NCBI GenBank assembly: GCA_003665825.1
Contig: QPFY01000005.1
Location: 930,001 to 994,000 of the forward strand
Origin: Microbotryum silenes-acaulis
Lineage: Eukaryota > Basidiomycota > Microbotryomycetes > Microbotryales > Microbotryaceae
Length of the DNA: 64,000 nt
Direction of reading: 5' to 3'
The notes under the pieces were generated by a model. The model was given only the letters and a program-made list of their open reading frames with translations, was not told the DNA's origin and ran no database searches. Position 1 is the first letter of the stretch. Each line of letters begins with the position of its first letter. This document shows, in pieces, positions 1 through 10,744 of the stretch. Position numbers and translations under genes: made by a program.

Positions 1-471
1 CATCGAACACGAAGATCAACAGGCAGCCTTGCGAGAGGAGTTCGACGATCCGAAAGAAGAAGGTCCGGACATCGGCATTCCTGTCAAGGTTGTCGGAGTC
101 CTACGTCAGTCCAACATGCTTTCCCCCGCCGTCCATGACGGGATGCTTCGACCGGAGCGAGCGAGCGAGTGCTCCGTCGTCGTCATCGTTCAACTCGTCG
201 ACCAATGTGACTACCACTCACGCTCCGACCTCGCTCGCATCCATCGCAGCCACCTTGCGTATGTGCTGCGACCAGACATCGTTCCCAAGATCAGCTTCGT
301 CGTAGACGTACGCATCATGGTCTGACTCACAAAAAGCCATAAGGAGGCATCGATCCCAAGTCGAAAGCCCCTCACGCCCGGGGAGCTCTGGAACTTGGTC
401 GTCGCGATGCCCATGATGGTGTCCCTCTCTTCCGCCGCTTCCAGTTCTTTCCAAAATGTTGGGACCCCCAT
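1..471 (-). CDS. XPG/Rad2-family nuclease, GEN1/YEN1-like (5' part only)
   Basis: Only the N-terminal end of this gene lies in the window; it runs off the left edge. ATG is at 471. Exon 1 (471-331) encodes MGVPTFWKELEAAEERD and GIDASLWLF, then a GTGAGT donor at 330. The best in-phase acceptor is a TAG ending at 101, giving exon 2 (100 to <1) with ADVRTFFFRIVELL and LLIFVFD. The start MGVxxxW, the invariant Asp in GIDAS and the hydrophobic xFVFD strand are hallmarks of the XPG N-terminal domain. MGVPTFWKE and xDVRTFFFR look closer to Holliday-junction resolvase GEN1/Yen1 than to FEN1. Known role of the family: structure-specific cleavage of branched DNA in the nucleus. The subfamily call is tentative because the XPG-I and helix-two-turn-helix regions are outside the window. 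An acceptor at 81 is also possible but is out of phase. Confidence 0.72.
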
Positions 472-812
472 TCCAAACTGGTGGCGTGGCCTGAGAAGAA
501 CCGAGGCCGGATGAGGCTTGGACGTCGCCGCTCGGCCCGTCGAATGACATTGACCGGGTTGCCAGTACAACCGTGTCGTCAATCAACCCCAATCAACCGA
601 CGGCGATCGCCAGTCCCGTCAGTCGATCACCCTCGGCGCATACATTGAGCTCTTCTTTACTAACTCCGGAGATGACGGAACAAATTCGACTTTCGATTTT
701 CTTTCTATGAGATCTAAAATGCTATGTACTCTCTAAGTATTGTTATGCGGGGCCTATTGGAGCGAAATCTCATGAAATCCGAGGCGAAGGACTGATCTGG
801 TGATCCGCCGAC
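472..812. other. Intergenic, upstream of the XPG-like gene
   Basis: This spacer lies between two minus-strand genes. It should hold the promoter of the XPG-like gene and the 3' end of the dehydrogenase gene. I see no open frame with gene-like codon use and no repeat. Confidence 0.5.
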
Positions 813-2314
813 TCAGTTCTCGAGAACGTAGCGGTAACGAGCCTTGCCCTTGTCCATGTCCTTGACGGCTTGCGAAGCATCCGACATGGGTCGCACTTGA
901 ATCCAGGGGCGAACGTTCTTCTCGGCCGCGACGTCGAGCATCTCCTTGATTTGGGTCGTACCGGCAATGAGAGTACCGGCGAGAGCGACACCCTTGCCGA
1001 CGAAGGCCTGGCCGTACATGGCGGGCAACTTGGACTCGGGGAGACCGCACAAAGCCAACGTTCCCTCAGGTCGTAGCAACTTCAGGAAGAGCGACTCGAT
1101 CGGCATGTCGTCTTGGAAGGCCGTGCACACGATCAGGTCGAACGAACGCGCCCACTTCTTGGCCGTCGCCTTCTCGTCCTTGGTGATGATGAAGTTCTCG
1201 GGCTTGACACCGAGCTTCTCCGCATCGGTGAGCTTCGAGTCGCTGTGCGAGAGAGCGAAGGTCTCGGCACCAAGAGCGTTAGAGAATTGCAAGGCGAGAT
1301 GACCTTAAGAGTCGAAAGCAGGCTGTGTCAGTGACCGTGAGCAAACGAGACAGGGGACGATCGAGGTGACGTACCGAGTCCTCCGATACCGACGACGGCA
1401 ACACGCTTGCCGGGACCAGCACCGAATCGCTTCAATGGGGAGTAAACGGTAGCACCGGCACACATGAGACTATGGAAAGGCAAAAAGTCGGCGAGTCAGT
1501 TTTTCGTGATCGGCAAGATCTTCTTTAGATTCAGACGACTCACGGAGCAGCCTCGGCCGACTTAATCTGTTCAGGGATGGCGATAGCGAAGCGACCTTGG
1601 CAGCGGATGTAGTCGGCGTCTGTAATAGGACGAAAAAAATGAGTTAATACCGTTGTCAGATTAGTAGCATGACTGCCTTGCAAACACCACTCACAACCTC
1701 CTTGAGCGTAGTTCTCGGGGTCTTCGGGGTAACGTCCCTGGTAGGTGCCGCGCATGCCCTTGGCGCAGTAGTTCTCCTTGTTGATCTGGCACATGTCGCA
1801 TTCGCCGCAGCTTCCACCTTGGGCTCCGACACCAACGCGTTCGCCGGTACTGTGGCCAGACTCCTTGCCGGCGCGTACGACGGTGCCGACAACTTCGTGA
1901 CCAGCGACGCAAGGGTACGAGGTCGGGCTCGGCCAGCCGTTGGTGAGAGTGTGGATACACGAGCCGCAGATACCACAGTGCGAGATCTTGATGTCAACCT
2001 GTGATGAGTTGAGGATTGTGGAGCGATTGTGAAACCGTCGTCTAGTCAGTTGCCGGAACGAGACAATTTTCCTAGAGAGGAGCTAGCCCGACTTCGGCAT
2101 TACTCACATCAGCCTCGGTCCACTTCTTGGGAGTGTCTATTGATGGACAAAAGAAGAAAAAGTCGCAGAGTAACAATGATCAGTTGCTGCCCCTCCAGAG
2201 GATGCAGAAGCATAGTGACTTACATTGGATCTTGGTCAAGTTCAAAGCCTTGCCCTCCTCCTCGTTGACGGCGGCATAGCCAGTGAATTGCTCAGGGATA
2301 GCTTGGGTCGACAT
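813..2314 (-). CDS. Zinc-dependent NADP(H) alcohol dehydrogenase (cinnamyl-alcohol dehydrogenase/ADH6 type)
   Basis: Six exons (2314-2224, 2136-2108, 1998-1695, 1619-1544, 1469-1375, 1303-813) give a 361-aa protein, the usual size for this MDR family. Visible features: catalytic zinc ligands Cys48 (SHCGICGS) and the GHE motif at 73-74 (VAGHEVVG); structural zinc cysteines at about 104, 107, 110 and 118 (GGSCGECDMC...YC); and a Rossmann glycine motif VVGIGGLGHLA split by the last intron. The protein ends with KGKARYRYVLEN. Family knowledge: cytosolic NADPH-dependent reduction of aliphatic and aromatic aldehydes such as cinnamaldehydes and furfurals. The substrate here cannot be told from sequence. 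It is divergently arranged with the glutaryl-CoA dehydrogenase gene, so the 800-bp gap between them should carry both promoters. Confidence 0.93.
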
Positions 2315-3116
2315 AGTGGTGCTGGAGAGGTATCTTTAGGTGTGGGAGGATAGCAATACGGATGAGAGAAGGGCAGGAGGAGAAGAAAGGCGGCGAGATA
2401 AGACTCGGTCCAGCCTTCGCAGCGCCGAAATTCGTCCGCAATCTGCGACGTCACAATTTGTCATCGGGGGTCCTCCACTTGACCGCCGAGTGTAAGCAGC
2501 ATCTTCGAGATCCGTCAGCTCGGCTTGTCGCCGTTGGCAGCGAATGTTTTTTTTGTCATTCTTCACGTCAATCGAGTGGAGCATTGACGAATGACAAAGC
2601 CAGTTTCTCTGACAAAGCAAGCATATCTTGCTGTTGGGCAACCCTAAAATCGTTCTTCTAGACGTTGTCCCTGTGTCGATCGATCGGAAGTTCCAGCCGG
2701 CCTGTACATGTGTGATCGCCGGCTAACTCGCGGCGGAGGTTTCTGCGAGTCCCACTACACTGGCGTGAAAGCTCACAATTTTTGTTAGAGTGTGCCTCAC
2801 ATCCAGAGAAATCATGATCGGACCAGCTACCTTCCTATCTAAACAGATCCTACGTAAACATATTATTTCGCCAATGACCTTGGGCATGAATCTGTCAAAT
2901 TGCGTCGGAGCGGTTCGCGGAGTTTTTGGGGACCGCCGGTTGAACGGAGCGTGCCGGTCCCGGTGATGGTCCAAGCTCAAAGCTCAAGCGCTCAAGTCTT
3001 GGCCGGCGCAGATCAGTCCCGCGTCTGGCGCGAGTCAATTGAAAACGTTGGTTTCCTCTCCTCGAAGCGATCCAAAAACACCCGACTCTCTACTTTAACC
3101 CCTACACCGCATCACC
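2315..3116. promoter_or_regulatory. Divergent promoter region, ADH / GCDH
   Basis: An 802-bp gap separates two start codons pointing away from each other. It contains pyrimidine-rich leaders close to both ATGs. No coding frame with plausible composition is visible, and I cannot name specific operator sites. Confidence 0.5.
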
Positions 3117-5324
3117 ATGTTCGCCGCCGTCCCCAAAACTCAGCTGTTGCGCTCCATCGCTGCACGCTCGTATGCGTCCCAGGCCCCGCAGGCGACCCAA
3201 GCCGCTGTGCAGCCGATCGTCGAGAGTTAGTCGGCGTTCGAACTGATGTTTACTCTTGGGGGCTTCGGCTGACCATGACCTTTGGCAAATCCTACCCACA
3301 GACAAGCCAGGATCTCAATTCGCTCCTTTCCAATGGCAGGACCCGCTCAAGATCGAGTCGACGTTGCTGAGCGAGGACGAGCAGTCCATCATGTCAGTCT
3401 CGAGACTTCTTGCGCCGACGCGGTCCCCGGGCGCTCGGCAAATCGCGGGGCGCCTCCACGCGTGTCGAGTCGACTCTGTGGCCGGGGCAGTTCAGCTGAA
3501 TCTGGTACGCGCTTTACGTACCATACCACCTGGCGCAATCTATACACAGGGAGACCGCTCGAGAGTACTGCAAGGAACAGTTGGCTCCTCGCGTGCTTGA
3601 GGCGTACCGAAATGAGAGTGAGTGGACGGTGGAACGAGCTCGTGTGGAACGGCGTGGGCCGAAGGACAACAACGAACCTGACGTCTTTCAACTTTTGTTC
3701 AGACTTCGACCGCGAGATTCTGAGCGAGATGGTGCGTGAACACCATGAACATCTTGATGACACTGCTCGCTCTCAAGCTGACCTGGACCTTGACTTATGT
3801 AGGGAGACCTCGGTTTGCTCGGCGCGACGATCAAGACCCATGGGTGCGCAGGCATCAGTTCGGTCGGCTATGGATTGATTGCACGAGAAGTCGAGCGAGT
3901 CGATTCGGGTTACCGCTCGGCCATGTCGGTCCAATCTTCGCTCGTCATGCACCCGATCAACGCCTTCGGTTCTCAAGAGCTGAAGGACAAGTTCTTGCCC
4001 GACTTGGCCAAGGGCAAGAAGGTCGGATGCTTCGGTTTGACCGAGCCTGACCATGGATCCGACCCTGCTGGAATGACAACCGAGGCGACCGAAATTGACG
4101 GTGGCTTCTCACTCACCGGCGCCAAGACGTGGATCTCGAATTCGCCCCTCGCCGATGTCTTTGTGGTGTGGGCCAAGTGCAAGTGGGACGGCAAGATCCG
4201 TGGTTTCGTGATGGAGAAGGTAAGGGCGTTCCTTGAAGTCCACTTCGCGAAAGCCGATTGTGAGTATCTGACTGGTCATCTCGGTTCTTTGGTTGTTTCA
4301 TCACAGGGAATGAAAGGTCTTTCGGCTCCTCAAATCAAGAACAAGCTGTCGCTTCGCGCCTCGATCACTGGATCCATCTTCATGGATGGTGTCAAGGTCC
4401 CGCATGGCAACGTCTTGGACGTGACAGGTCTCAAGGGACCCTTCTCGTGTCTTAAGTGAGTGGTCCGAGTCGATGAATCGATCACGTTACGGCGGACTGA
4501 CGTTTGGATTACTCTCGATTTTTCCAGCAACGCTCGATTCGGTATTTCGTTCGGTGTCATCGGTGCTTTAGAGGAGGCGATCGAGCTCTCTCGATCGTAC
4601 GCGTTGGAGAGGTGCGTTAGGCTCGGTCTCCCAAGCCCGACATGATTTCTGCTTACAGTCCACCTACTGGGTTTGAAACGTTCGTAGGAAGCAATTCGGC
4701 AAGCCCATCGCTTCGTTCCAGCTCATACAGAAGAAGCTCGCCGATGCGAGCTCAGAAGCAGCTCGTACGTCCTTCGTCCACCCGAGTTGATGACTTTATT
4801 TGGTGTCGTGGAAGCCAATTTTTTCTGTTCGCTATTAGTTGGTCTCATCGCGTCTATTCAACTCGGCCGACTGAAGGACTCTGGCAACTGGTCACGTGAG
4901 TTCCAAGAGACCACTGTGCGACAATTTCGGGACTTGGGACTGACGAGCGATGTTATGTACAGCCGAGATGGTCTCGTTGATGAAGCGCAACAACTGCTAC
5001 AAGGCAACCGAGAACACGCGAACGTTGATGGAGATCTTTGGTGGAAACGCCTGCGCCGACGAGTGAGTCGCGCCGCGCGAAAATGCTGATCGTCTAGATA
5101 CAACGCTCACCCTACGTATTTCGATAGGTACCACATTGCCCGAATCGCATCCAATCTTCACACTGTGTCGACCTATGAGGGTGAGTCTGGCCTTCCAGAT
5201 TTGATGGAACTCCTCCCTCTACCGGACGAGTGCTCACCGGGTTTTCGAGTCTTGTGCAGGCACATACGACGTCCACGGCTTGATCTTGGGCCGAGCCATC
5301 ACTGGCATTCAGGCTTTCCAGTAG
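3117..5324 (+). CDS. Glutaryl-CoA dehydrogenase, mitochondrial
   Basis: Twelve exons (3117-3225, 3302-3392, 3550-3617, 3703-3731, 3803-4219, 4307-4455, 4528-4611, 4688-4764, 4839-4895, 4963-5062, 5128-5180, 5260-5324) give a 432-aa acyl-CoA dehydrogenase. The N-terminus ([20 protein letters not shown]) is Arg-rich and amphipathic like a mitochondrial presequence. FAD/substrate motifs are visible: [37 protein letters not shown], and the C-terminal [19 protein letters not shown], with Glu411 at the position of the catalytic base. The last motif is diagnostic for glutaryl-CoA dehydrogenase within the family. Known role: oxidative decarboxylation of glutaryl-CoA to crotonyl-CoA in the mitochondrial matrix during lysine and tryptophan catabolism, with electrons passed to ETF. 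Every exon joins in frame, including a 29-nt exon at 3703-3731. Confidence 0.95.
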
Positions 5325-6100
5325 ATGGTGTGATTACTCTTGTGCCAAAGTGTGTGTGAGTAATGTAGAAAGGAGGATTTACTCGCAGCCGCGGTCCGGA
5401 TAATCTCTACTAGTTCCGTGCCCCAAGCCAATTGCGCCGCTTCAAACGGTACTTCCTGCGGCTTACCCATTTTTGATTGTGTCTGTGGGCGAAGTCAACT
5501 GCCGATACAGGTAATACAATTTCGACAGCAACATTAATCCTCGTTTGCACGGCTCAGGATGGAGGTCAATTGTGTCGGCTACACGCGTCGTCCGTGGCGG
5601 GGCGGCGCAGACGGCTCGGCTGACGGCAGTTGCGACGCTTTGAGCGCGTCACCCGTGCTCGCGCGAGGCCGCGAGGCGAAAGGGGCGGGACCTCCAGGCG
5701 CTAGGGCGGGCGGGCGTTTGACAAATGGCGTGCTCATCGCGACCAAATTTTGCTGGAGACGCTCGCTGGGCGCCCATCGCGCCTGGGGTTTTGGATCGAT
5801 CGGTTATGCTTGATCAGCAACCCGCATCATTTCATCGCCTCGCACCCGCCCCACAGACGCGGTTTCTTGTCTTTGTCATACCTCTGTTCAAAGAATCAAT
5901 CACCTAGAGCCACAGCTTTGACCACCTTCTTCGCTTCCTTCACCTACCGCCGTTGCTCTCTGTGCGCCTGCTCTTTCGCCTTCCTCCGTCAGTCGCAGTC
6001 GTCGCCGTCCCCCTGTGATCGTCGCCGAGTCCGAAGTCTTCAAATTTGTGCCACCCGCCGCCGCCCCACTGCCGCACACCCCTCAACCCGCAAGATCACG
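5325..6100. other. Intergenic region upstream of PAPS reductase
   Basis: This 776-bp spacer is GC-rich around 5570-5760 and becomes pyrimidine-rich just before the next ATG at 6101, as expected for a 5' leader. The reading frame is open upstream of 6101 as far as about 5750, so a longer N-terminus is formally possible but lacks domain support. Confidence 0.45.
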
Positions 6101-7256
6101 ATGGCATCCGCATCACCCGTAGCCTCGACCTCGACATCGGTCGCCAGCTCTCCCTCTCTCCGTGCCTCCAGCCCAGCATCGTCCGTTTCGGCCGGATCTG
6201 AGGCGATCGCCCCCTTTGACGTCTCGACGATCGATGTCGTCAACGCGTCCCTCTCCGCCGCCACGCCGCAGGAGATTCTCGCGTGGGCGATCGGTCATTT
6301 GCCGAACCTCTGGCAAACGACCGCCTTCGGTCTGACCGGTCTGGCGGCGACGGACATGATTGCCAAGATCACAAAACGCCAAAAGGCGAGCCAACACCTC
6401 GTTCCCATGATCTTCATCGACACGCTGTACCATTTCGAAGAGACGCTTGCCCTCGCGGACAAGATCGAGCGCAAGTACAAGCTTAAGATGTCGGTCTTCC
6501 GACCACCCGAAGTCGAGACGACGGCCGAGTTCGAGGAGAAGTACGGCCAGGAACTGTGGAAGACCGATGAGGATACTTACGATTACTTGGTCAAGGTGAG
6601 CTTTGCACGACCCAGGGGTCATGCTCGTCTGGCGAGCAGCCCGCGCTGGCGAACCGAAGAATTAGCAAGCTGACATTTTGTGTCCGCATCCCGCTTTGTC
6701 CCACCCTAGGTCGAACCCGCACGACGAGCATACGAGGAGTTGGATGTCAAGGCTGTCATTACCGGTCGACGACGATCCCAAGGTGCGGACCGAGCGACGT
6801 TGCAACCGCTTGAAGTCGATTCGACCGGCTTGATCAAGGTCAACCCCTTGTGCCGATGGGGCTTCAGCGAGGTCAAGGACTACATCGACATGGCCGGCGT
6901 TCCTTACAACCCTCTACTCGACCAGGGCTACAAGTCGGTTGGCGACTGGCACTCGACCAAGATCCCCATCGATGGTGAGGGAGAGCGTGCCGGTCGATGG
7001 TCGGGCAACACCCAAAAAACGGAGTGCGGGCTGCACAAGGACTACTTCAAGATGTGAGACCATCCTGAACTCCCATTAGGATTTATGCAAACTCCAGATG
7101 CTGACATGCAATTTTCTGATTTTTGTGGCGCACCACAGGAAGAAGGCCTATGAGAAGAAGCGACGAGAAGCCGAGTTGGCATCCCAGGACAAGGCCCGAG
7201 GAGAGGACGTTCTTGGCGAGACCTCGGTACAAATGGATCTCTTGGCTCTCAACTAG
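6101..7256 (+). CDS. Phosphoadenosine phosphosulfate (PAPS) reductase
   Basis: Three exons (6101-6595, 6710-7053, 7139-7256) encode 318 aa. After a Ser/Thr-rich, probably disordered start come the PAPS reductase signatures: FGLTGLAATDMIAKI (P-loop-like start of the adenine nucleotide alpha hydrolase fold), PMIFIDTLYHFEET, ITGRRRSQGADR, KVNPLCRWGFSEVKDYI and KTECGLH near the C-terminus, with the catalytic Cys at about 271. Known role: thioredoxin-dependent reduction of PAPS to sulfite and adenosine 3',5'-bisphosphate in sulfate assimilation in the cytosol (yeast MET16). Of the two possible substrates, PAPS is expected because the protein lacks the extra cysteine pairs of bacterial APS reductases. 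A mitochondrial thioredoxin gene lies 6 kb away, but that proximity is probably coincidental. Confidence 0.93.
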
Positions 7257-8152
7257 AATAGATCCTTCCTCCCTTTACAATCTGCGAACATTACTGTAGA
7301 GATCGATCGATCACCCTTTTTACCCGAAGTTTCCGTCCTGAGTGCTCATGTTTTGTAATCGACCCTTGTTCCGTTTAGCAGGCACCGTTCAATTTTCGAG
7401 TGCAGGAGGACCGAGCACTTGTTTGGTACACCTTACTTGGCAGGGCTACTTTCACCTCTTCAGCTCCGCAATCGTCTGCCGGTCTCCAGGTGCACACTTC
7501 TACCTAGAGGCGACCATAAATTTCGGGTGGAATAGGAATGAAGGTCATTTGCCCGGCTGCGGGAAGGTCCTGCTGGAACACAAAAGCTGAGTCATCCGCC
7601 TCAGGGCCAACAGGCTGCATAAGCTCCCGGGTTCCAACGCGAAAAATGCGCTTCCTCGTCGGCTGCGGTGACAGGCCGTGAGTGACAAACGATTGGGAGC
7701 ACTACTGCAGAGCGCATTGCAGTGAAGGACAAAAGCTGGGGTACCGGGCCCCGAAAGCCCTTGCCGCGGGCGCAGCCGTACACCCCCAGGCGCATGCACG
7801 AGCAGGCACGGCGCGCGGAGCTGCCGGGGTGACGTCAAAGCTTCATCGAGCCGGCGCGCGCGGCTATCGCGGTCGAGGGTGCCCAAACATTTCATTTCGC
7901 GCCTTGAGAAATAAGATCGATGCTCCCGCTCGGCTTTTTTGGCCGAGATGGGTGAGCGGCCGTTGACCCAACGTCAACGGCCGCTCACCCATCTCGGAGT
8001 GCATTTGCCCCCGACATTAAGCCTGACCTTCGTTATACGTCGTCGCCCGCCCCTCCCCTTTCCTCCTGCCCTCAATCCGCCGCGCCACCAGTCCACCCCT
8101 TTCTCGTTTTCTAACTGTGCATCTTTTCTTCCGAAGTTCGTAACCCCTCACC
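7257..8152. other. Intergenic region before the MFS gene
   Basis: An 896-bp spacer. The only structure I see is the long palindrome at 7943-7997, described separately. The final 100 bp is strongly pyrimidine-rich, as in a 5' leader. Confidence 0.5.
7943..7997. repeat. Perfect inverted repeat, 25-bp arms and 5-bp loop
   Basis: Positions 7943-7967 are the exact reverse complement of 7973-7997, separated by ccaac. Each arm contains GGTGAGCGGCCGTTGAC. It ends 155 bp upstream of the ATG of the MFS transporter gene, so it lies in the promoter or 5' leader. It could be a cruciform or operator site, a hairpin in the leader RNA, or a transposon scar. Confidence 0.9.
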
Positions 8153-10744
8153 ATGCCTTTCGAAGGTCTTGCCCGTTCCATCTCCCAAGAACACGAGGCC
8201 GCGGCCGAACTCGAACGAAGAATTTCGGCAAGGTCAGCTACGCGAGCCCGTACGGGGACCCTGACACGACCCGCCGCGGTCGTAGAAGAAGGCCACGAAT
8301 TAACAGATAGTGGCGACGGTTCGACCCTGAACGGACAGAAATTTGATCTCGAAGCCGGACAGAAGAAGAAGAACGACTCCGAGAAGCAGCCTACGCCGCC
8401 ACCTTCGCACGACGACGACGATGAGGACGAATTCCTCGTGACGCTCAAGGGGCGCGAGCACCTGAATCCTCACACTTGGAGCGAGGTGTACCGGTGGTGC
8501 ATCACCGCCTTTGCCGGTCTCTTGGTCCTGAATGCCAGTGAGTCGAGTATTTGATTTCGCTGTTTCCGACTTTCCCTCCTTTGCACCGTCGCGCGAGTCC
8601 AGCTGTCTGTCGCAGCGACAGCGACTTGAACCACGTGCGGAGGCCGAGGAGGCCGGCACGTGGAAACGCTATGACCGAACGGATAAGATTTGCGCTGACA
8701 CATTCCTAAATCATTCCTCGGCGATATTTCGCTGCTGCAGCTTTCGCTTCGTCGGCTCCTTCGAATTTGATTCCTTCGATCATCACCCATTACGGGGTTT
8801 CTGAAGAAGTTGGCATCCTGCTCATCGCAAGTGAGTGATCTTACCTTTTTGCCATTGCCACGGACCAGTGTGCTCCTCGCCGGGTGCCAGCGCGGAAGCC
8901 ATTTGGGCTTCTGGCGAGGGGTGCTGATGTTCGCTTCCGGTACCGTCGCTTCAGCCTCTTCTTCGATGTCTCACTCACGAGTCTTCTCCCTGCAGTCTTT
9001 GTCGCCGGATACTGTGTCGGCCCTCTAAGTGAGTCGCATGCTTCCGCGGTGTTGAGCTCCTGGCAAAAACCAGTCTGACGTGTTACAATCGCTGGCTCGC
9101 GCATCAGTCTGGGGTCCGCTTTCTGAGCGATATGGGCGAAAGTTTGTCATGATCGTCGCTTGGGTTCCTTACATCTGCTTCCAAGTCGGTTGCGCCTTGT
9201 CGCCTAACATTGGATCGCTTATCATCTTCCGGTTCCTGGGTGGTTGCTTTGCCGCCGCTCCCTTGACGAACTCGTGAGTAGGCGATGTTTTGTGGTCTAC
9301 AGGACAGGAGCTGGGCCAAAATATTGATTGAAACCTCTGTTCCGTCATCTCTACGCAGTGGTGGCATCATTGCGGACTTGTGGGGACCCGATCAACGTGG
9401 GGATGCTTTGGCCATCTTTTCTTTAATGCCCTTCGCAGGCCCGGCCCTTGCTCCCATCATTTCGGGCTACATGGAGGTGACGCGCACCAACTTCCGATGG
9501 ATTTTTTGGGTCCTCACCATCTTTGGTGGCGTCTGCCTCGGCGGCATCCTCTTCTTCCTGCCCGAGACGTACGTCCCTTACCTTTTGCACAACGAAGCGA
9601 AGCGCCTGCGCAAGGAGACTGGCGACGAGCGATGGCACGCACTCATGGACAACAAGCAAGAGACGACCAAGGAGGTCATTAACCGAACCGTTCTCAAGCC
9701 ATTCAGGATGGCTGGTGAGTTGGCGCGACTTTACTATTATTGAGATTCAGCCGCTAATATGGTACTGCGTTTCACAGGCCAAGAGCCCATGCTTTTGTTG
9801 CTCACTCTCTACATGAGTTTGGTCTACGGTGTCATCTACTTGATGTTCGAAGGTCAGCTGGCGTCATGCGGTTGAAGGAAGTTTGGTCCGAGTGCTGATG
9901 CTCATCGCCGTCTCGCATTATCATCTAATAGCCGTCCCCATCATTTTCCAAGTGAGTTTGATTGTCGAATATATTGCAAAAAAGTGCACGAGCTGATAAT
10001 TTTTCCTGTCCCCTCATCAGGGCAATCACGGCTTGAACGCTGGCGAGAGCGGTCTCATCTTCCTCGCACTTCTCACAGGCGGTGTCATCGGCGTCTTGAC
10101 CTACATCTTTTACTTCAACACGAAGTACAAGCAATACCACCACTCGCTTGAGGGAAAGCCGGTTCCTGTGAGTCCTATAAGCCACATTGTATGTGCCATG
10201 CAGTCGAGGCTGACCACTCATCACACCCTTGTCTCGCCAGCCCGAGTACCGCCTAGTGCCCCTCATGTGCGCCGCGCCCTTCTTCGCCCTGTCCTTCTTC
10301 TGGCTCGGATGGACTGCGTACCCTAGCATCAGCATCGCATCTCCGATCCTCGCCATCGTACTCCTCGGTTGCACCGTGCTCTTCATCTTCCTGAGCATTT
10401 TCAACTACCTGATCGACGTCTACCTGATGAACGCTGCCTCCGCACTTTCTTTCAACACCGTCTGTCGATCTGCCTTCGGTGCCTCTTTCCCCCTCTTCGC
10501 GGGCCGTCAGTCGTTTCTCTCAACCCTATATGCGTTGTATCTGGCTCGCACGACTGACGGGTTTTTTTTTTGGTTTTTTTGTTGACCTTCAGAGATGTTC
10601 CGAAAACTGAGTATTCCGGGCGCTTCGAGCCTGCTCGGAGGTTTGGCTATCGTGTTCATTCCGGCACCATTCCTCCTTTACAAATACGGGAAGAAGATTC
10701 GCTCGATGAGCAAGAATGCTGTCGTGCGACCAAACGAAGACTGA
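8153..10744 (+). CDS. MFS transporter, DHA1 drug:H+ antiporter type (polyamine/drug exporter-like)
   Basis: Ten exons (8153-8537, 8741-8830, 8996-9028, 9108-9273, 9359-9714, 9778-9852, 9932-9951, 10021-10167, 10241-10505, 10593-10744) give 562 aa. There is a hydrophilic acidic N-terminus of about 105 aa with a DDDDEDE stretch, then twelve predictable hydrophobic segments. The MFS signature WGPLSERYGRKFVMIVAW lies after the second segment, followed by IFRFLGGCFAAAPLTNSGG and DLWGPDQRGDALAIFSLMPF, which resemble the yeast TPO/FLR1 DHA1 branch. Known role of this branch: proton-coupled export of polyamines or xenobiotics at the plasma membrane. The substrate is unknown. Exons 3 and 7 are very short (33 and 20 nt). 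The last intron carries long T runs before its AG. Confidence 0.9.

Noticed and set aside
5750..6100. N-terminal extension of PAPS reductase to 5750
   Set aside because: The added sequence has no similarity to the family and looks like leader; ATG at 6101 gives the normal architecture.
8530..10600. Frequent GTGAGT followed by T-rich or CAG ends could suggest many small genes in the MFS locus
   Set aside because: All ten segments join in consistent phase into one 562-aa transporter.
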